Assembly (NCBI GenBank): GCA_910586435.1
Contig: CAJUGT010000006.1
Coordinates: 4,828-23,679 of the forward strand
DNA length: 18,852 nt
Direction of reading: 5' to 3'
Source of the DNA: an uncultured Acetatifactor sp.
Lineage (GTDB): Bacteria; Bacillota; Clostridia; Lachnospirales; Lachnospiraceae
Shown: in pieces, positions 5,791 through 13,570 of the stretch
Numbering within the stretch: position 1 is the first letter of the stretch
Layout: the number at the start of each line of letters is the position of its first letter
Made by a program: the position numbers and the translations under genes
The notes under the pieces: model-generated
What the model was told of the DNA's origin: nothing
What the model saw: the letters and a program-made list of their open reading frames with translations, nothing else
Database searches by the model: none

Positions 5791-7422
5791 TTATGTATAA
5801 CTTTTTTGCCGTCTTATCTTATATTCATATCCATGCAGACTGTCAAATTGCAAATATATTTCCACCATTTCATAACAGCCATCCAGCCGAAAAGCCCCAT
5901 TGCCATCTGTATTCCTGATATCGGCCTCCACCAGTTCCATTGCCCTTATGGTGACTGTATCCGTGTCTGTCAACATCATAAATATTCGCAGATAATCTTC
6001 ATACCCCAGTCCTTCTTCCGTCTCCTTTCCCTGCCCGTCTTTCTTATCCTCTTCATTCTCTTTATCCTGTGTATCATCCTTTTGCGTTTCCTTCCACTCT
6101 TCTACCTGAATCTCATCCTGAAAATCACCCTTTAAAGCTGTCTTTAGTCCATAATGCCAGGTGGCGTCATCTTTTAAAAGAGGGACTCTTTTCCCCGCCA
6201 GAAGAGATTTTACATCATACACACTTTCCGCGTATGCCCACCCCAATACAATCGCTGCTTCCAACAACGGCGTTAATTCCGGCAATGTAATTATGGTACA
6301 TACCAGCTGCGCCACTGCCCTTATTTCCTCCATTTTCTCCTGGCATGATACAAGATAAATCGCGTTTGCAGCCTCTCTCACCGCACAGATACGGTTTGCA
6401 ACACTTCTCAGATTATCCACATCAATTTCATTTCCCGCTATCAAATACTCAATCTGATAACATAACGCAGCATTTTCTTTTTCCTCTCCATATCGCCCCA
6501 TATATTGTAATAGGTACTCCTGAAACAGAAATTTCTCTATCACACGCTCTGTCTCGCTCAGTTCTTCCAGCTCCATCGTTCCATGACTGGCATGTCCTTC
6601 CTTGATACGATTTCCTATAAGCCCTCCCACATTCAGAACCCTTTGAGACAATTCCTCCTCTGACAATACCAGTTTCAAAATCCCCTCTTTTCTTTTTTCT
6701 TCCAATTTGCTGGTTGGATTTTCAATCTCCAACGTTTCCCATTCCTCTTTTATTTGTACCTTCATGCCATCATAGGAAGCAATTTCATCATCCAAAGTCT
6801 TCTTTTCTTCCTGTGTATCTCTTTCCTCCAGTCCGTTGACTTCCATATGCCACATCCAGTTCTGAATTTCTTTCAAAAGATCCAATCCCACATGGGCTTT
6901 CATTGCGTCAGCGGCACATCTGCGAAACACTGCCCCTCCAAAGTCTGTCAGTATGGCCCCCTGGCTTAGCCTGACTTCTTTTAACTCAAGGCCGAATAAA
7001 TCTCCATAGAGATATTTCGCCAGAAAAACATCATCATAGTTCAGGTTTTTTTCCAAATAGTTTCTCAGGTGTGTTTCAATATTGCTTTTACTGCATAGAG
7101 CAGTGCCATAGGAGGCATCAATGGCAAACAGGTTATACTGCTTCATAAGTTCCCGGTGATACTCCGCAAATATACTCTGCAACGCAATATCCGTCACACA
7201 TTCCACCTCCATTCTGGCTCCATTCCTGCGGGCTCCGTCAATCAGCGTCAGGCACAGAGACAGGAGAATCGTAAGGCACAGCGCAACCCATACTGTCAAA
7301 TACGCGTCACATTTTTTACTGATAGCCTTTTCAAACCCATATCTTCCGCCCGGTTTCTCACTGCCAAACCGAACTCTTCCATATTCCGTCATATGAAAAT
7401 AGTATCTTCTCCCTTTGCGCAT
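5791..7422 (-). CDS. DUF5702-type Tad pilus assembly protein
   Basis: About 543 residues. A basic N-terminus of about 38 residues precedes CDAYLTVWVALCLTILLSLC, a pilin-like membrane helix. Next comes the family block SIFAEYHRELMKQYNLFAIDASYG, which is typical of DUF5702 proteins in clostridial Tad loci. A large extracytoplasmic domain follows, with predicted helices around residues 190-330 and an acidic low-complexity stretch near residues 440-470. It is best seen as the clostridial counterpart of TadG/TadE-type minor pseudopilins; no catalytic motif is visible. The start is ATG 7422, preceded by AGGAAAG. It follows flp across a repeat-containing gap of 198 bases and precedes the candidate switch. 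DUF5702 assignment is from memory of the family's motifs. Confidence 0.78.
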   Translation of the reverse strand: MRKGRRYYFHMTEYGRVRFGSEKPGGRYGFEKAISKKCDAYLTVWVALCLTILLSLCLTLIDGARRNGARMEVECVTDIALQSIFAEYHRELMKQYNLFAIDASYGTALCSKSNIETHLRNYLEKNLNYDDVFLAKYLYGDLFGLELKEVRLSQGAILTDFGGAVFRRCAADAMKAHVGLDLLKEIQNWMWHMEVNGLEERDTQEEKKTLDDEIASYDGMKVQIKEEWETLEIENPTSKLEEKRKEGILKLVLSEEELSQRVLNVGGLIGNRIKEGHASHGTMELEELSETERVIEKFLFQEYLLQYMGRYGEEKENAALCYQIEYLIAGNEIDVDNLRSVANRICAVREAANAIYLVSCQEKMEEIRAVAQLVCTIITLPELTPLLEAAIVLGWAYAESVYDVKSLLAGKRVPLLKDDATWHYGLKTALKGDFQDEIQVEEWKETQKDDTQDKENEEDKKDGQGKETEEGLGYEDYLRIFMMLTDTDTVTIRAMELVEADIRNTDGNGAFRLDGCYEMVEIYLQFDSLHGYEYKIRRQKSYT

Positions 7423-7442
7423 CCTTTTCTTTCCTATTTATA

Positions 7443-7581
7443 GTTCCTGCCTGCGGGAACTTGTTCCGTCTCTGCACTTCGGTGCCCCAACCAGGGAAGG
7501 GTTATTCAGCCGCATATGCCTCTGAAAGCCCTTCTCTGTGTCTGAAAGACACATTACACCTCCGTTCCGAGACTGTTTTTT
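7443..7581 (+). repeat. Intergenic hairpin repeat (R3) between flp and DUF5702 gene
   Basis: A small hairpin, GTTCCTGC with GCGGGAAC (7443-7460), precedes the main element, bounded by GTCTC (7468-7472) and GAGAC (7569-7573), with six T at 7576-7581 on the plus strand. The stems pair GGTG with CACC, and GAAGGGT with AGCCCTTC with one wobble. A side hairpin has TGTGTC and GACACA arms. Compared with the copies at 1-261, several stem positions differ while pairing is kept. Placed just 3' of the major pilin gene, it could stabilise the flp message or reduce read-through into downstream genes (inference). The remainder of the gap holds nothing recognised. Confidence 0.75.
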
Positions 7582-7620
7582 AACTTCAATTTATTTTTTG
7601 CATCTCCGGACCCTATTCCT

Positions 7621-7884
7621 TTACACTTTCTCTGTCTGCGAGGTGATTTTTTCAAAGATATTATTTACCACCTGGGTAATCTGATTTTTAAATACAATGA
7701 CCAATCCCACCAGAACCACAATAATCAAAATAACCTCCACTGTCCCCATTCCCTCTTCTTCTGACAAAAACTGCCGGATTCCCTTTAAATCATATATTCC
7801 TTCTCTTGTCTCCATCTGCATTTCCTCCAATCCATTCTCAGATTTTGTGTTATTCTTCCATTTCCTTTTTTGACGCATATACAT
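7621..7884 (-). CDS. flp: Flp-family major pilin precursor
   Basis: An 87-residue protein with a charged leader of 45 residues ending SEEEG, followed by MGTVEVILIIVVLVGLVIVF. Cleavage after Gly 45 would leave mature Met-Gly-Thr-Val-Glu, with the conserved Glu at position 5. The mature pilin is only about 42 residues, typical of Flp/type IVb pilins. The leader is longer than in proteobacterial Flp but in keeping with clostridial Flp1-type pilins. It is the likely structural subunit of the fibre. The start is ATG 7884, with AGAGGAG seven bases upstream. It lies 73 bases after tadC and is followed by a hairpin repeat. Confidence 0.88.
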   Translation of the reverse strand: MYMRQKRKWKNNTKSENGLEEMQMETREGIYDLKGIRQFLSEEEGMGTVEVILIIVVLVGLVIVFKNQITQVVNNIFEKITSQTEKV

Positions 7885-7957
7885 TCCCTAACTCCTCTCT
7901 GTTTCCAGTTTTTTGCACCGTCAATGGCCCTTCGCTCTGTGTAATCTTTTTACATAT

Positions 7958-9394
7958 CTACATATTCCAAAATGCAGGTATCATTATTACAATCATAACT
8001 ACAGCCAACAGCAATACCATGGGTGCCAGTAATTTTGTTCCCGCCTCCTCTCCCACTTTTCTGCTTAACTGCAATTGTACCTCTGCGGCTTTGTCGGCTT
8101 CCTCCCTCAGCCGTTCCAATATGGTACGGTTTCCTCTTTTAAGATTTTGTGTCAGCAGCGTACTCAATCTTACATACTCCTGTAGTCCGGTCCTTCTGCC
8201 AAAATGTTCATATGCTGCGCTTTCCGACACTCCCGCATATAGTTCTCTGCATGTATACAACATTTCTTCACAAGCCGGTGACAATTTCCCACATTGTTCT
8301 TTCTTTTCATAATCACCGGCAATCTTCTGAAAAGCCCCTCTGATGGTCATCCCGGCTCCCACAAACAGGACTAATTGATGCACAATTTCAGGATACTCTC
8401 CCCGAAGGCATTTCTTCCTCTGTTCTATTTGTTGATGTAAATCCCTATCGGCAGACCAAAACAGCAATACCGCTGTTCCCAGGGCTGCTGCCCACAAAAG
8501 GAGACTGTTATCCTCTGTCACCTGTTCCCAATGTATACTGTCCTCCTTCCACTTTGCAGGCAATATCCACTCCTTCTCTTCCAGACTGTCATCATGGGAT
8601 TGCATCAATAATTGTTCCATGTCCCGATACAATTGTTCTTCTTCCGAAATCAAGGGAGGTGTCAGCGTTACTATTATGTCTTCCTCTCTGCTATATTCCC
8701 CATAGCGCAGACAGACAGAGAGTTTTACGCATTCCCTTTTTTCTATGGAGAAAATATGGCCTGTATTGCTCAATACATCCTGCCTTTCACTTTTCCATGT
8801 CACTTCCACAGGATAGTTCCCATATTCGTCCTTCAAAATCAAATCCTTTGACACCTGATTCAGACTTTCATTTTCTCCCAGGATATATATGGGAAGATTT
8901 TTCATCATCTCATCCATAAGACGTTCCACTTCTTCCCCACGCAACTGCCTCGGCTCCACTTTTATCGCAAATTCCATTCGTTGTTTCTTATACTCGGCCG
9001 CTACCTTAATCTCTCTGCTTCCCTCCTGATACCCTTCTCGAATAATGACCCCATTTTCTTTCAGAATCATACCTTCCTGCACACTGAACTTGGCTGCTGC
9101 GCCCAATAATGTTCCTATGAGAATGGTTGCCTGACACAGGGCCATTTTTCTGGCATAGTACTCTGTTTTTATACATTCTCTTCCCTCCCCTGGATGGAGG
9201 TGAATTAAATCCTGCTCCACCTGTGAGGAAGAGAACAGGTTTGGAAAACGAGGCCACAGACTCTTTAAAAGAAACAGGGATGTTTTATAAAAAGGCCGAA
9301 GCAGCACAGCAATATTGGGTGTCTCATCTTCCTTTCTGGCCAGGAATAATACCACCAGAAAAACTCCTGTCACTATCATCGCAATCCAATACAC
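7958..9394 (-). CDS. tadC: TadC-like platform protein with extracytoplasmic Ig-like insertion
   Basis: About 478 residues. Membrane helices lie near residues 3-19, 85-102, 297-314 and at the C-terminus. The C-terminal part (about 325-478) is a type II secretion F domain with YPEIVHQLVLFVGAGMTIRGAF, as in TadC. Between the second and third helices are nearly 195 residues outside the F domain. Within them, about 160-246 resemble an atrophied bacterial Ig-like domain (VEVTWKSERQDVLSNTGHI, then a VTL strand). TadC should form the inner-membrane platform with TadB. The insertion may contact the growing pilus or cell wall (inference). The start is GTG 9394, with GAGG seven bases upstream; the gene follows tadB by 34 bases. 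Confidence 0.83.
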   Translation of the reverse strand: MYWIAMIVTGVFLVVLFLARKEDETPNIAVLLRPFYKTSLFLLKSLWPRFPNLFSSSQVEQDLIHLHPGEGRECIKTEYYARKMALCQATILIGTLLGAAAKFSVQEGMILKENGVIIREGYQEGSREIKVAAEYKKQRMEFAIKVEPRQLRGEEVERLMDEMMKNLPIYILGENESLNQVSKDLILKDEYGNYPVEVTWKSERQDVLSNTGHIFSIEKRECVKLSVCLRYGEYSREEDIIVTLTPPLISEEEQLYRDMEQLLMQSHDDSLEEKEWILPAKWKEDSIHWEQVTEDNSLLLWAAALGTAVLLFWSADRDLHQQIEQRKKCLRGEYPEIVHQLVLFVGAGMTIRGAFQKIAGDYEKKEQCGKLSPACEEMLYTCRELYAGVSESAAYEHFGRRTGLQEYVRLSTLLTQNLKRGNRTILERLREEADKAAEVQLQLSRKVGEEAGTKLLAPMVLLLAVVMIVIMIPAFWNM

Positions 9395-9428
9395 CTTTTC
9401 ACCTCTATTCCTGTTCAGAGCTGCCTGT

Positions 9429-10184
9429 TCACAGCTTATTTAATATATATTTTCCCAAAAAGAACGACGCCAGATATACGGCCAAACATCCCGTCATAAT
9501 CGCAATTCCTGTCAGGTTATGGTATAAACTGTCAAAATATCCCGGATTGCCCATATTGACATAAAATAATATTCCAAAAGGCATTAATTCCATAATGACA
9601 AGTTCCATTTTTTTCCCTCCCATGCGCAGCCTTACTTCCTGCCTCAGCCCTATTCTTTTACCAATCAGCGCAGCCGAGCTTCTGATAATCTCCGCCATAT
9701 TTCCTCCATTTCGTTTGGCCAGCGAAAATACCCGCGCAAATTGCGCAATGTCTTCGCAACCGCTTCGCTTTGCCATATCATCCAAAAGAACTTCAAGTGA
9801 TATATTGATGGCCAGCCCCCTTTTGATTATGTTTAATTCTCCACAGATCAGAGCATCCTCCCCATACATTAATGCCATGTCCTGCCAACACTCTAAAAAC
9901 GCATTTTCCACGGAATACCCCGCCTGCAATAATGTGGATATGGCCAGTATACATTCCCTAAACTGTGAGATTAACTCTTCCCTTTCCCTTTTCGCCTTTT
10001 CTTCTCTTATCTGAAAAAAACCATAGACTCCTACTATGGACAAAGGTATCATTGCCAGGACACTGCGGTAGAAAAAAAATGCCAATATCCCCGTACCCCC
10101 CAGGCATATCATTATGGTTTTCAGCCTTTCTCCCCTTTTCCAGCTATATTTGTGATAATCCGGCAGCTTTAAGCTTATTTCCAC
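9429..10184 (-). CDS. tadB: TadB-like platform protein (type II secretion F family)
   Basis: About 251 residues. Two membrane helices lie near residues 24-55, a cytoplasmic F domain runs from about 70 to 190 (FRECILAISTLLQAGYSVENAF, FARVFSLAKRNGGNMAEII), and two helices end the protein. It partners TadC and the TadA ATPase at the membrane. The start is GTG 10184, with AAGGAGG eight bases upstream. It overlaps the 3' end of tadA by 41 bases in another frame, which suggests translational coupling. A longer frame to ATG 10253 lacks a comparable site and would lie deep inside tadA. Confidence 0.87.
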   Translation of the reverse strand: MEISLKLPDYHKYSWKRGERLKTIMICLGGTGILAFFFYRSVLAMIPLSIVGVYGFFQIREEKAKREREELISQFRECILAISTLLQAGYSVENAFLECWQDMALMYGEDALICGELNIIKRGLAINISLEVLLDDMAKRSGCEDIAQFARVFSLAKRNGGNMAEIIRSSAALIGKRIGLRQEVRLRMGGKKMELVIMELMPFGILFYVNMGNPGYFDSLYHNLTGIAIMTGCLAVYLASFFLGKYILNKL

Positions 10185-11367
10185 GCAGCAATCCTCCTTT
10201 CCTCCGCAATTTCCCCACAATTTCACCCCTGCCATCTTCCCCGAGCTCCTCAAAAAGAAAAAGGGGATTCAGTTTAATCTGATTGTTTTCACAGCCTGCC
10301 ACTTCCGTTATCTCCAATACCCTCCTGGATTTGTCCCGAAGTCTGCCAAGATGAATTATAATATCCACCCCCGACGCAATTTGCTGTCGAATGGCGGGCA
10401 ATGGCAGTTCCATCCCCATCAATACCATATTTTCCAGTCTCGCAAGCATATCTTTTCCACTGTTGGCATGTCCTGTGGACATACTGCCGTCATGTCCCGT
10501 ATTCAGGCATTGAAGCATGTCAATTGCTTCCGGTCCTCTCACTTCTCCCACAATAATCCGATCCGGTCTCATACGCAAAGAGGCTTTGATCAGTTCTCTT
10601 ATGGTAATCTCATGACATCCTTCCACATTGCTGTTGCGTGTCTCCAACCTTACCAGATTGGGAAGCCCTTGCAGCTGCAATTCCGCACTGTCTTCTATTG
10701 TTATGACTCTTTCATCCACTGGAATATAATGAGATAAAACATTCAGAAATGTGGTTTTCCCGCTTCCGGTTCCCCCACTAATAAAGATATTGTATTTGGC
10801 TTTTACCAGTCTCTCCAAAAAACCGGCAGCCTCTTCGGAAATAGACTCCATACGGAGCAGACGCTCCATAGTGACAGGTTTGTCGGGAAAACGCCTGATA
10901 GTGACAATGGGGCCGTTTAGAGCAATTGGATTCATCACAATATTCACTCTGGCACCGTTTGGCAGCCTTGCGTCCACTATGGGAGACGCTTCGTTTACCA
11001 CTCTGTTACACCCCGCTACTATCTGCTGTATCACATCTTGCAACTTTTCCCAGGAATCAAATCCCACATCAAGCTCTCTCAGCCTTCCCTCCTGTTCCAC
11101 AAATATATGATCCTTGCCATTGATCATTATCTCCGTTACAGAACTGTCTTCCACAAACATCTGCAAAACATCCAATCTGCGCAGGGAATCAAAAAGTTCC
11201 CTTTTGAGGCGTCTTTTGACCTCAATGGGCAATATGATCAGACTTTCCTGTTCCAATATCACCTCATCAATGGTGTCCTCCACCTCGGCATCCGTGTAAT
11301 CCTTTACAAAATCCATTTTTTCCTGTACCCTTTGGCGCAATTCCTGTTTCAGCTTTGTGTATTCCAT
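10144..11367 (-). CDS. tadA: TadA/CpaF secretion ATPase
   Basis: A 407-residue hexameric-type ATPase that should power pilus assembly at the cytoplasmic face. Visible motifs are Walker A GGTGSGKTT (198-206), Asp box ITIEDSAEL (222-230), Walker B RIIVGEVRG (270-278) and His box TGHDGSMSTGHANS (290-303). The N-terminal part contains EIMINGKDHIFVEQEG and the arginine-rich VTIRRFPD typical of the family. All catalytic motifs are intact. The start is ATG 11367, with GGAGGAG upstream. It lies 49 bases after the TadZ-like gene and overlaps tadB. Confidence 0.95.
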   Translation of the reverse strand: MEYTKLKQELRQRVQEKMDFVKDYTDAEVEDTIDEVILEQESLIILPIEVKRRLKRELFDSLRRLDVLQMFVEDSSVTEIMINGKDHIFVEQEGRLRELDVGFDSWEKLQDVIQQIVAGCNRVVNEASPIVDARLPNGARVNIVMNPIALNGPIVTIRRFPDKPVTMERLLRMESISEEAAGFLERLVKAKYNIFISGGTGSGKTTFLNVLSHYIPVDERVITIEDSAELQLQGLPNLVRLETRNSNVEGCHEITIRELIKASLRMRPDRIIVGEVRGPEAIDMLQCLNTGHDGSMSTGHANSGKDMLARLENMVLMGMELPLPAIRQQIASGVDIIIHLGRLRDKSRRVLEITEVAGCENNQIKLNPLFLFEELGEDGRGEIVGKLRRKGGLLRGNKLKAAGLSQI

Positions 11368-11416
11368 CCTCTGCTCTCCTCCTGCACCCTCCTGTGCCCT
11401 TCCTTTACCTCACATT

Positions 11417-12454
11417 CTATTCTCCGCTTCCATTCGATTCCATTTCTTTCAGCAGGCCTTTCACCAGGTCTGCTAACTCCCCTTTGGTCAACTGTTCCAG
11501 CTCTTCCGGCAGCCTGCGGATATGGGGCAGGCTGAACTGTTTTGTCTTATCCAAAATGTCAGTGTAATCATACAGGGACAATACCTGTTCATATTGCAGT
11601 AATTTCCCTCTTGCAATCCTGTCGTCTCTGGTCAATGTATATACCTTGGTACATAACCTCAATATTTCAAACAACCCCTGCATACTTTCGTTTAAATCCA
11701 AAATCACATATTCATATTCCCCAAGTTCCTGAATTTTCCTCAGCAGCCCAAGCCACTCCTCCGCGGTGACAGAGAGCAGATTCTGTCCTGCCTTCATGGG
11801 CGGAATATAATCCAGTCCTCCTTTGCGCCTGATGATTGTCCGCATTCTCAGGCGAAACTTATCCTCCTGCGCATTGAGAAAATACAGCAAATCAGCCATA
11901 TCCAGCATCCGCATATCCGGCAGCAGTTCTGATACTCCTGCATAATGTTCAAAATTCAGGTATAGGACGGAATGCTCCTGCGCCAATATCTGGCTCATAG
12001 TGATTGCAAAGGAAGTCTGCATGCATCTTCTCACCGGTGAATAATTGCCAATAAAAATCGTTTTACCCTTTCCGGGCCTCATGGGCAGCGTGGGCAGCCT
12101 TACAAACTGTGTCTCCGTATAGTCCATATATATTCCCAGCAGATACTTCAGTACCTCTTCCGCTTCCTGATACTTATCCACATATAGAACATTATCCCAC
12201 TTCATAATTCCACTTTCGCTTAAGATTATCACACAATGGGGACAAAGTGTCCGAACTTCCTCACAAAAGGTCGATTCCGCAATTACAAGCATTTCAACTC
12301 CGTTTTGTTCTCCCTCCAAAAGTTCCTGCACATTGGTATATGTAAGCAGTTTCCAGGGCAAATCTTTATGTTTTTTCAGAAATTCTGTCATGAGCTGCGC
12401 ATATTCTTCCTCCTCATCACACAAAATCAGAATTTTATCGGATATTCCTTTCAA
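11417..12454 (-). CDS. tadZ: TadZ/CpaE-like pilus localisation protein with altered P-loop
   Basis: About 345 residues. The N-terminus (1-110) looks like a receiver-type fold (KILILCDEEEEYAQLM, VEMLVIAEST, CVIILSESG) and the rest like a MinD/ParA fold. At the place of the deviant Walker A the sequence is GNYSPVRRCMQTSFA (about 136-150), which lacks the KGGxGKT lysines and glycines. Later blocks (HSVLYLNFEHYAG, YEYVILDLNES) keep the fold. TadZ/CpaE proteins place the pilus machine; this one may not hydrolyse ATP (inference). The start is TTG 12454, six bases after GGAGG, and its TTGA overlaps the tadV stop. Open frame extends to 12628, but that lies within tadV. Confidence 0.78.
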   Translation of the reverse strand: MKGISDKILILCDEEEEYAQLMTEFLKKHKDLPWKLLTYTNVQELLEGEQNGVEMLVIAESTFCEEVRTLCPHCVIILSESGIMKWDNVLYVDKYQEAEEVLKYLLGIYMDYTETQFVRLPTLPMRPGKGKTIFIGNYSPVRRCMQTSFAITMSQILAQEHSVLYLNFEHYAGVSELLPDMRMLDMADLLYFLNAQEDKFRLRMRTIIRRKGGLDYIPPMKAGQNLLSVTAEEWLGLLRKIQELGEYEYVILDLNESMQGLFEILRLCTKVYTLTRDDRIARGKLLQYEQVLSLYDYTDILDKTKQFSLPHIRRLPEELEQLTKGELADLVKGLLKEMESNGSGE

Positions 12455-12951
12455 TATACCCCTCCTATATACAGCAGAATGCTTACTAACACCGGCCCTG
12501 ACAGGCATACGCACATACGTGGCTTGTCCGTGTCCTGTGTATATAGCTGCCATCTGCCGCTTTTTGCCGTTTTTGCCATATAAGACAGAAGAACCCCCAT
12601 GCGCTCCACAAAATTTGCGTTTTTCCACATTTTAATCAGAGAAAGCATTGCCGCAACCAGCAAAGAAATAAATAAGAATACCAGAATTTTTTCGGCAGGC
12701 AGATACCCCGCCGTTACACCTAACAATTTTACATCTCCGGCCCCCATGGTTCCGAGTTTAAAAAACAGATAGAACAATACCCATACCGCCACCAGCTTTG
12801 CAAAATAATACCCAATTCCCTGCAAGCCGCTATTTTGAAAACAGTATGCTGCCCCAAATACAGCCATAAAAACGAGCAGATAATTGGGTATCCTGTTCTT
12901 TACATAATCATAACCACAGGCCGCCCCTAATAAAACACAAAAAACCGCCAA
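12451..12951 (-). CDS. tadV: A24 prepilin peptidase, first gene of the Tad operon
   Basis: About 166 residues with multiple hydrophobic helices. The two catalytic Asp residues are visible: Asp 15 in YDYVKNRIPN and Asp 73 in GAGDVKLLG (GxGD). It should remove the leader from Flp and TadE-like prepilins. It has a 40-residue C-terminal part (SGRWQLYTQDTDKPRMCVCL and a last helix) beyond the core. The start is TTG 12951, with AAAGGAG eight bases upstream; TTG 12993 is possible but sits inside a leader hairpin. It is the first gene after the promoter at 13085-13113 and is stop/start coupled to tadZ. Confidence 0.87.
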   Translation of the reverse strand: MAVFCVLLGAACGYDYVKNRIPNYLLVFMAVFGAAYCFQNSGLQGIGYYFAKLVAVWVLFYLFFKLGTMGAGDVKLLGVTAGYLPAEKILVFLFISLLVAAMLSLIKMWKNANFVERMGVLLSYMAKTAKSGRWQLYTQDTDKPRMCVCLSGPVLVSILLYIGGVY

Positions 12952-12986
12952 TACACCATCTCCTTTGTCTTTCCTCTCTGAATTTC

Positions 12987-13081
12987 GAGACAAGAACCTG
13001 TCTCATGGATACTTCTGAACGTTCAGACGAAATCATTTGAAACTTTGACTTACAACTTTGGGCTGACAGCCAAGCTGTAAG
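12987..13081 (-). promoter_or_regulatory. Structured leader of the Tad operon: three successive hairpins
   Basis: Between the promoter and tadV the leader of about 125 nt can fold three times. At 13049-13081 CTTACA pairs with TGTAAG around an inner GGC/GCC stem, starting next to +1. At 13014-13027 is the perfect 14-bp palindrome TCTGAACGTTCAGA. At 12987-13004 GAGACA pairs with TGTCTC around a six-base loop. None has a T run, and no known riboswitch motif was recognised. The palindrome could be an operator instead of an RNA element. Confidence 0.5.
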
Positions 13082-13084
13082 TGT

Positions 13085-13113
13085 ATTATAGCGAATGATT
13101 GATACCATTGCAA
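13085..13113 (-). promoter_or_regulatory. Sigma-A promoter of the Tad operon
   Basis: On the minus strand the -10 is a perfect TATAAT (13085-13090) and the -35 is TTGCAA (13108-13113), a four-of-six match, with a 17-base spacer. It lies between bofA and tadV and reads into tadV. Expected +1 is near 13078. Confidence 0.72.
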
Positions 13114-13120
13114 GAGGAAA

Positions 13121-13143
13121 AACATAAAAAAAGCTTTTTTGTT
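13121..13143. terminator. A/T-only hairpin after bofA
   Basis: AAC plus an A run (13121-13132) can pair with a T run plus GTT (13135-13143). On the minus strand it follows the bofA stop directly and runs into T, so it may end bofA transcription just before the Tad promoter. The stem is weak, with almost no GC. Confidence 0.35.
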
Positions 13144-13149
13144 AGTTTT

Positions 13150-13344
13150 CTACAAAAGTTTATAGATTCCAATTGCGTAAAGAGCCAGAACCCCTGGAAA
13201 TCCCAGAATTCCAGATGTCAAAACCGTAAAGAAATTCACCCCCACCCCCAGAGATATTCCTATCCCTTCCAACATGGAATTAATAAAGTATATGGCAATG
13301 GTTCCCAGAATCCCCCTCATTAACACGTTTAAAATCTGTTCCAT
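13150..13344 (-). CDS. bofA: BofA-family membrane protein (pro-sigma-K processing inhibitor family)
   Basis: A 64-residue, almost wholly hydrophobic protein with two predicted membrane helices. It shows the BofA-like blocks RGILGTIAIYFINSML and NFFTVLTSGILGFPGVLALY. In Bacillus, BofA holds back the SpoIVFB protease that activates sigma-K; whether that applies here is not known. The start is ATG 13344, with GGAGG six bases upstream. In many Firmicutes bofA follows a DUF2508/yaaL gene on the same strand; here the DUF2508 gene is divergent from it. Confidence 0.85.
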   Translation of the reverse strand: MEQILNVLMRGILGTIAIYFINSMLEGIGISLGVGVNFFTVLTSGILGFPGVLALYAIGIYKLL

Positions 13345-13481
13345 CCGTTACCTCCGCTCCATCATGCAAGCCTTAAGCGCAATGACATATTTGACGAATG
13401 TTGTCCGCCACATAGACGCCACGCTTCTGATTTCATCTTGTTTTTACATTCTATGTCCACAGTTCCAGAATATGACCATAT

Positions 13482-13507
13482 AAAATTTTCCAAAATTGGA
13501 ATATTTT
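13482..13507. promoter_or_regulatory. Inverted repeat between bofA and the DUF2508 gene
   Basis: AAAATTTTCCA (13482-13492) and TGGAATATTTT (13497-13507) are reverse complements at 10 of 11 positions, with a four-base centre. It lies in the 226-base divergent gap. A TATACT -10-like box at 13522-13527 lies just downstream on the plus strand but without a good -35, so the repeat may be an operator for the DUF2508 gene. Nothing else is clear in the gap. Confidence 0.4.
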
Positions 13508-13570
13508 GCATTTTTCAAGTCTATACTGTAACACATGACCTGCAAAACTCAGCAGAAAGGAAGATGAGCC

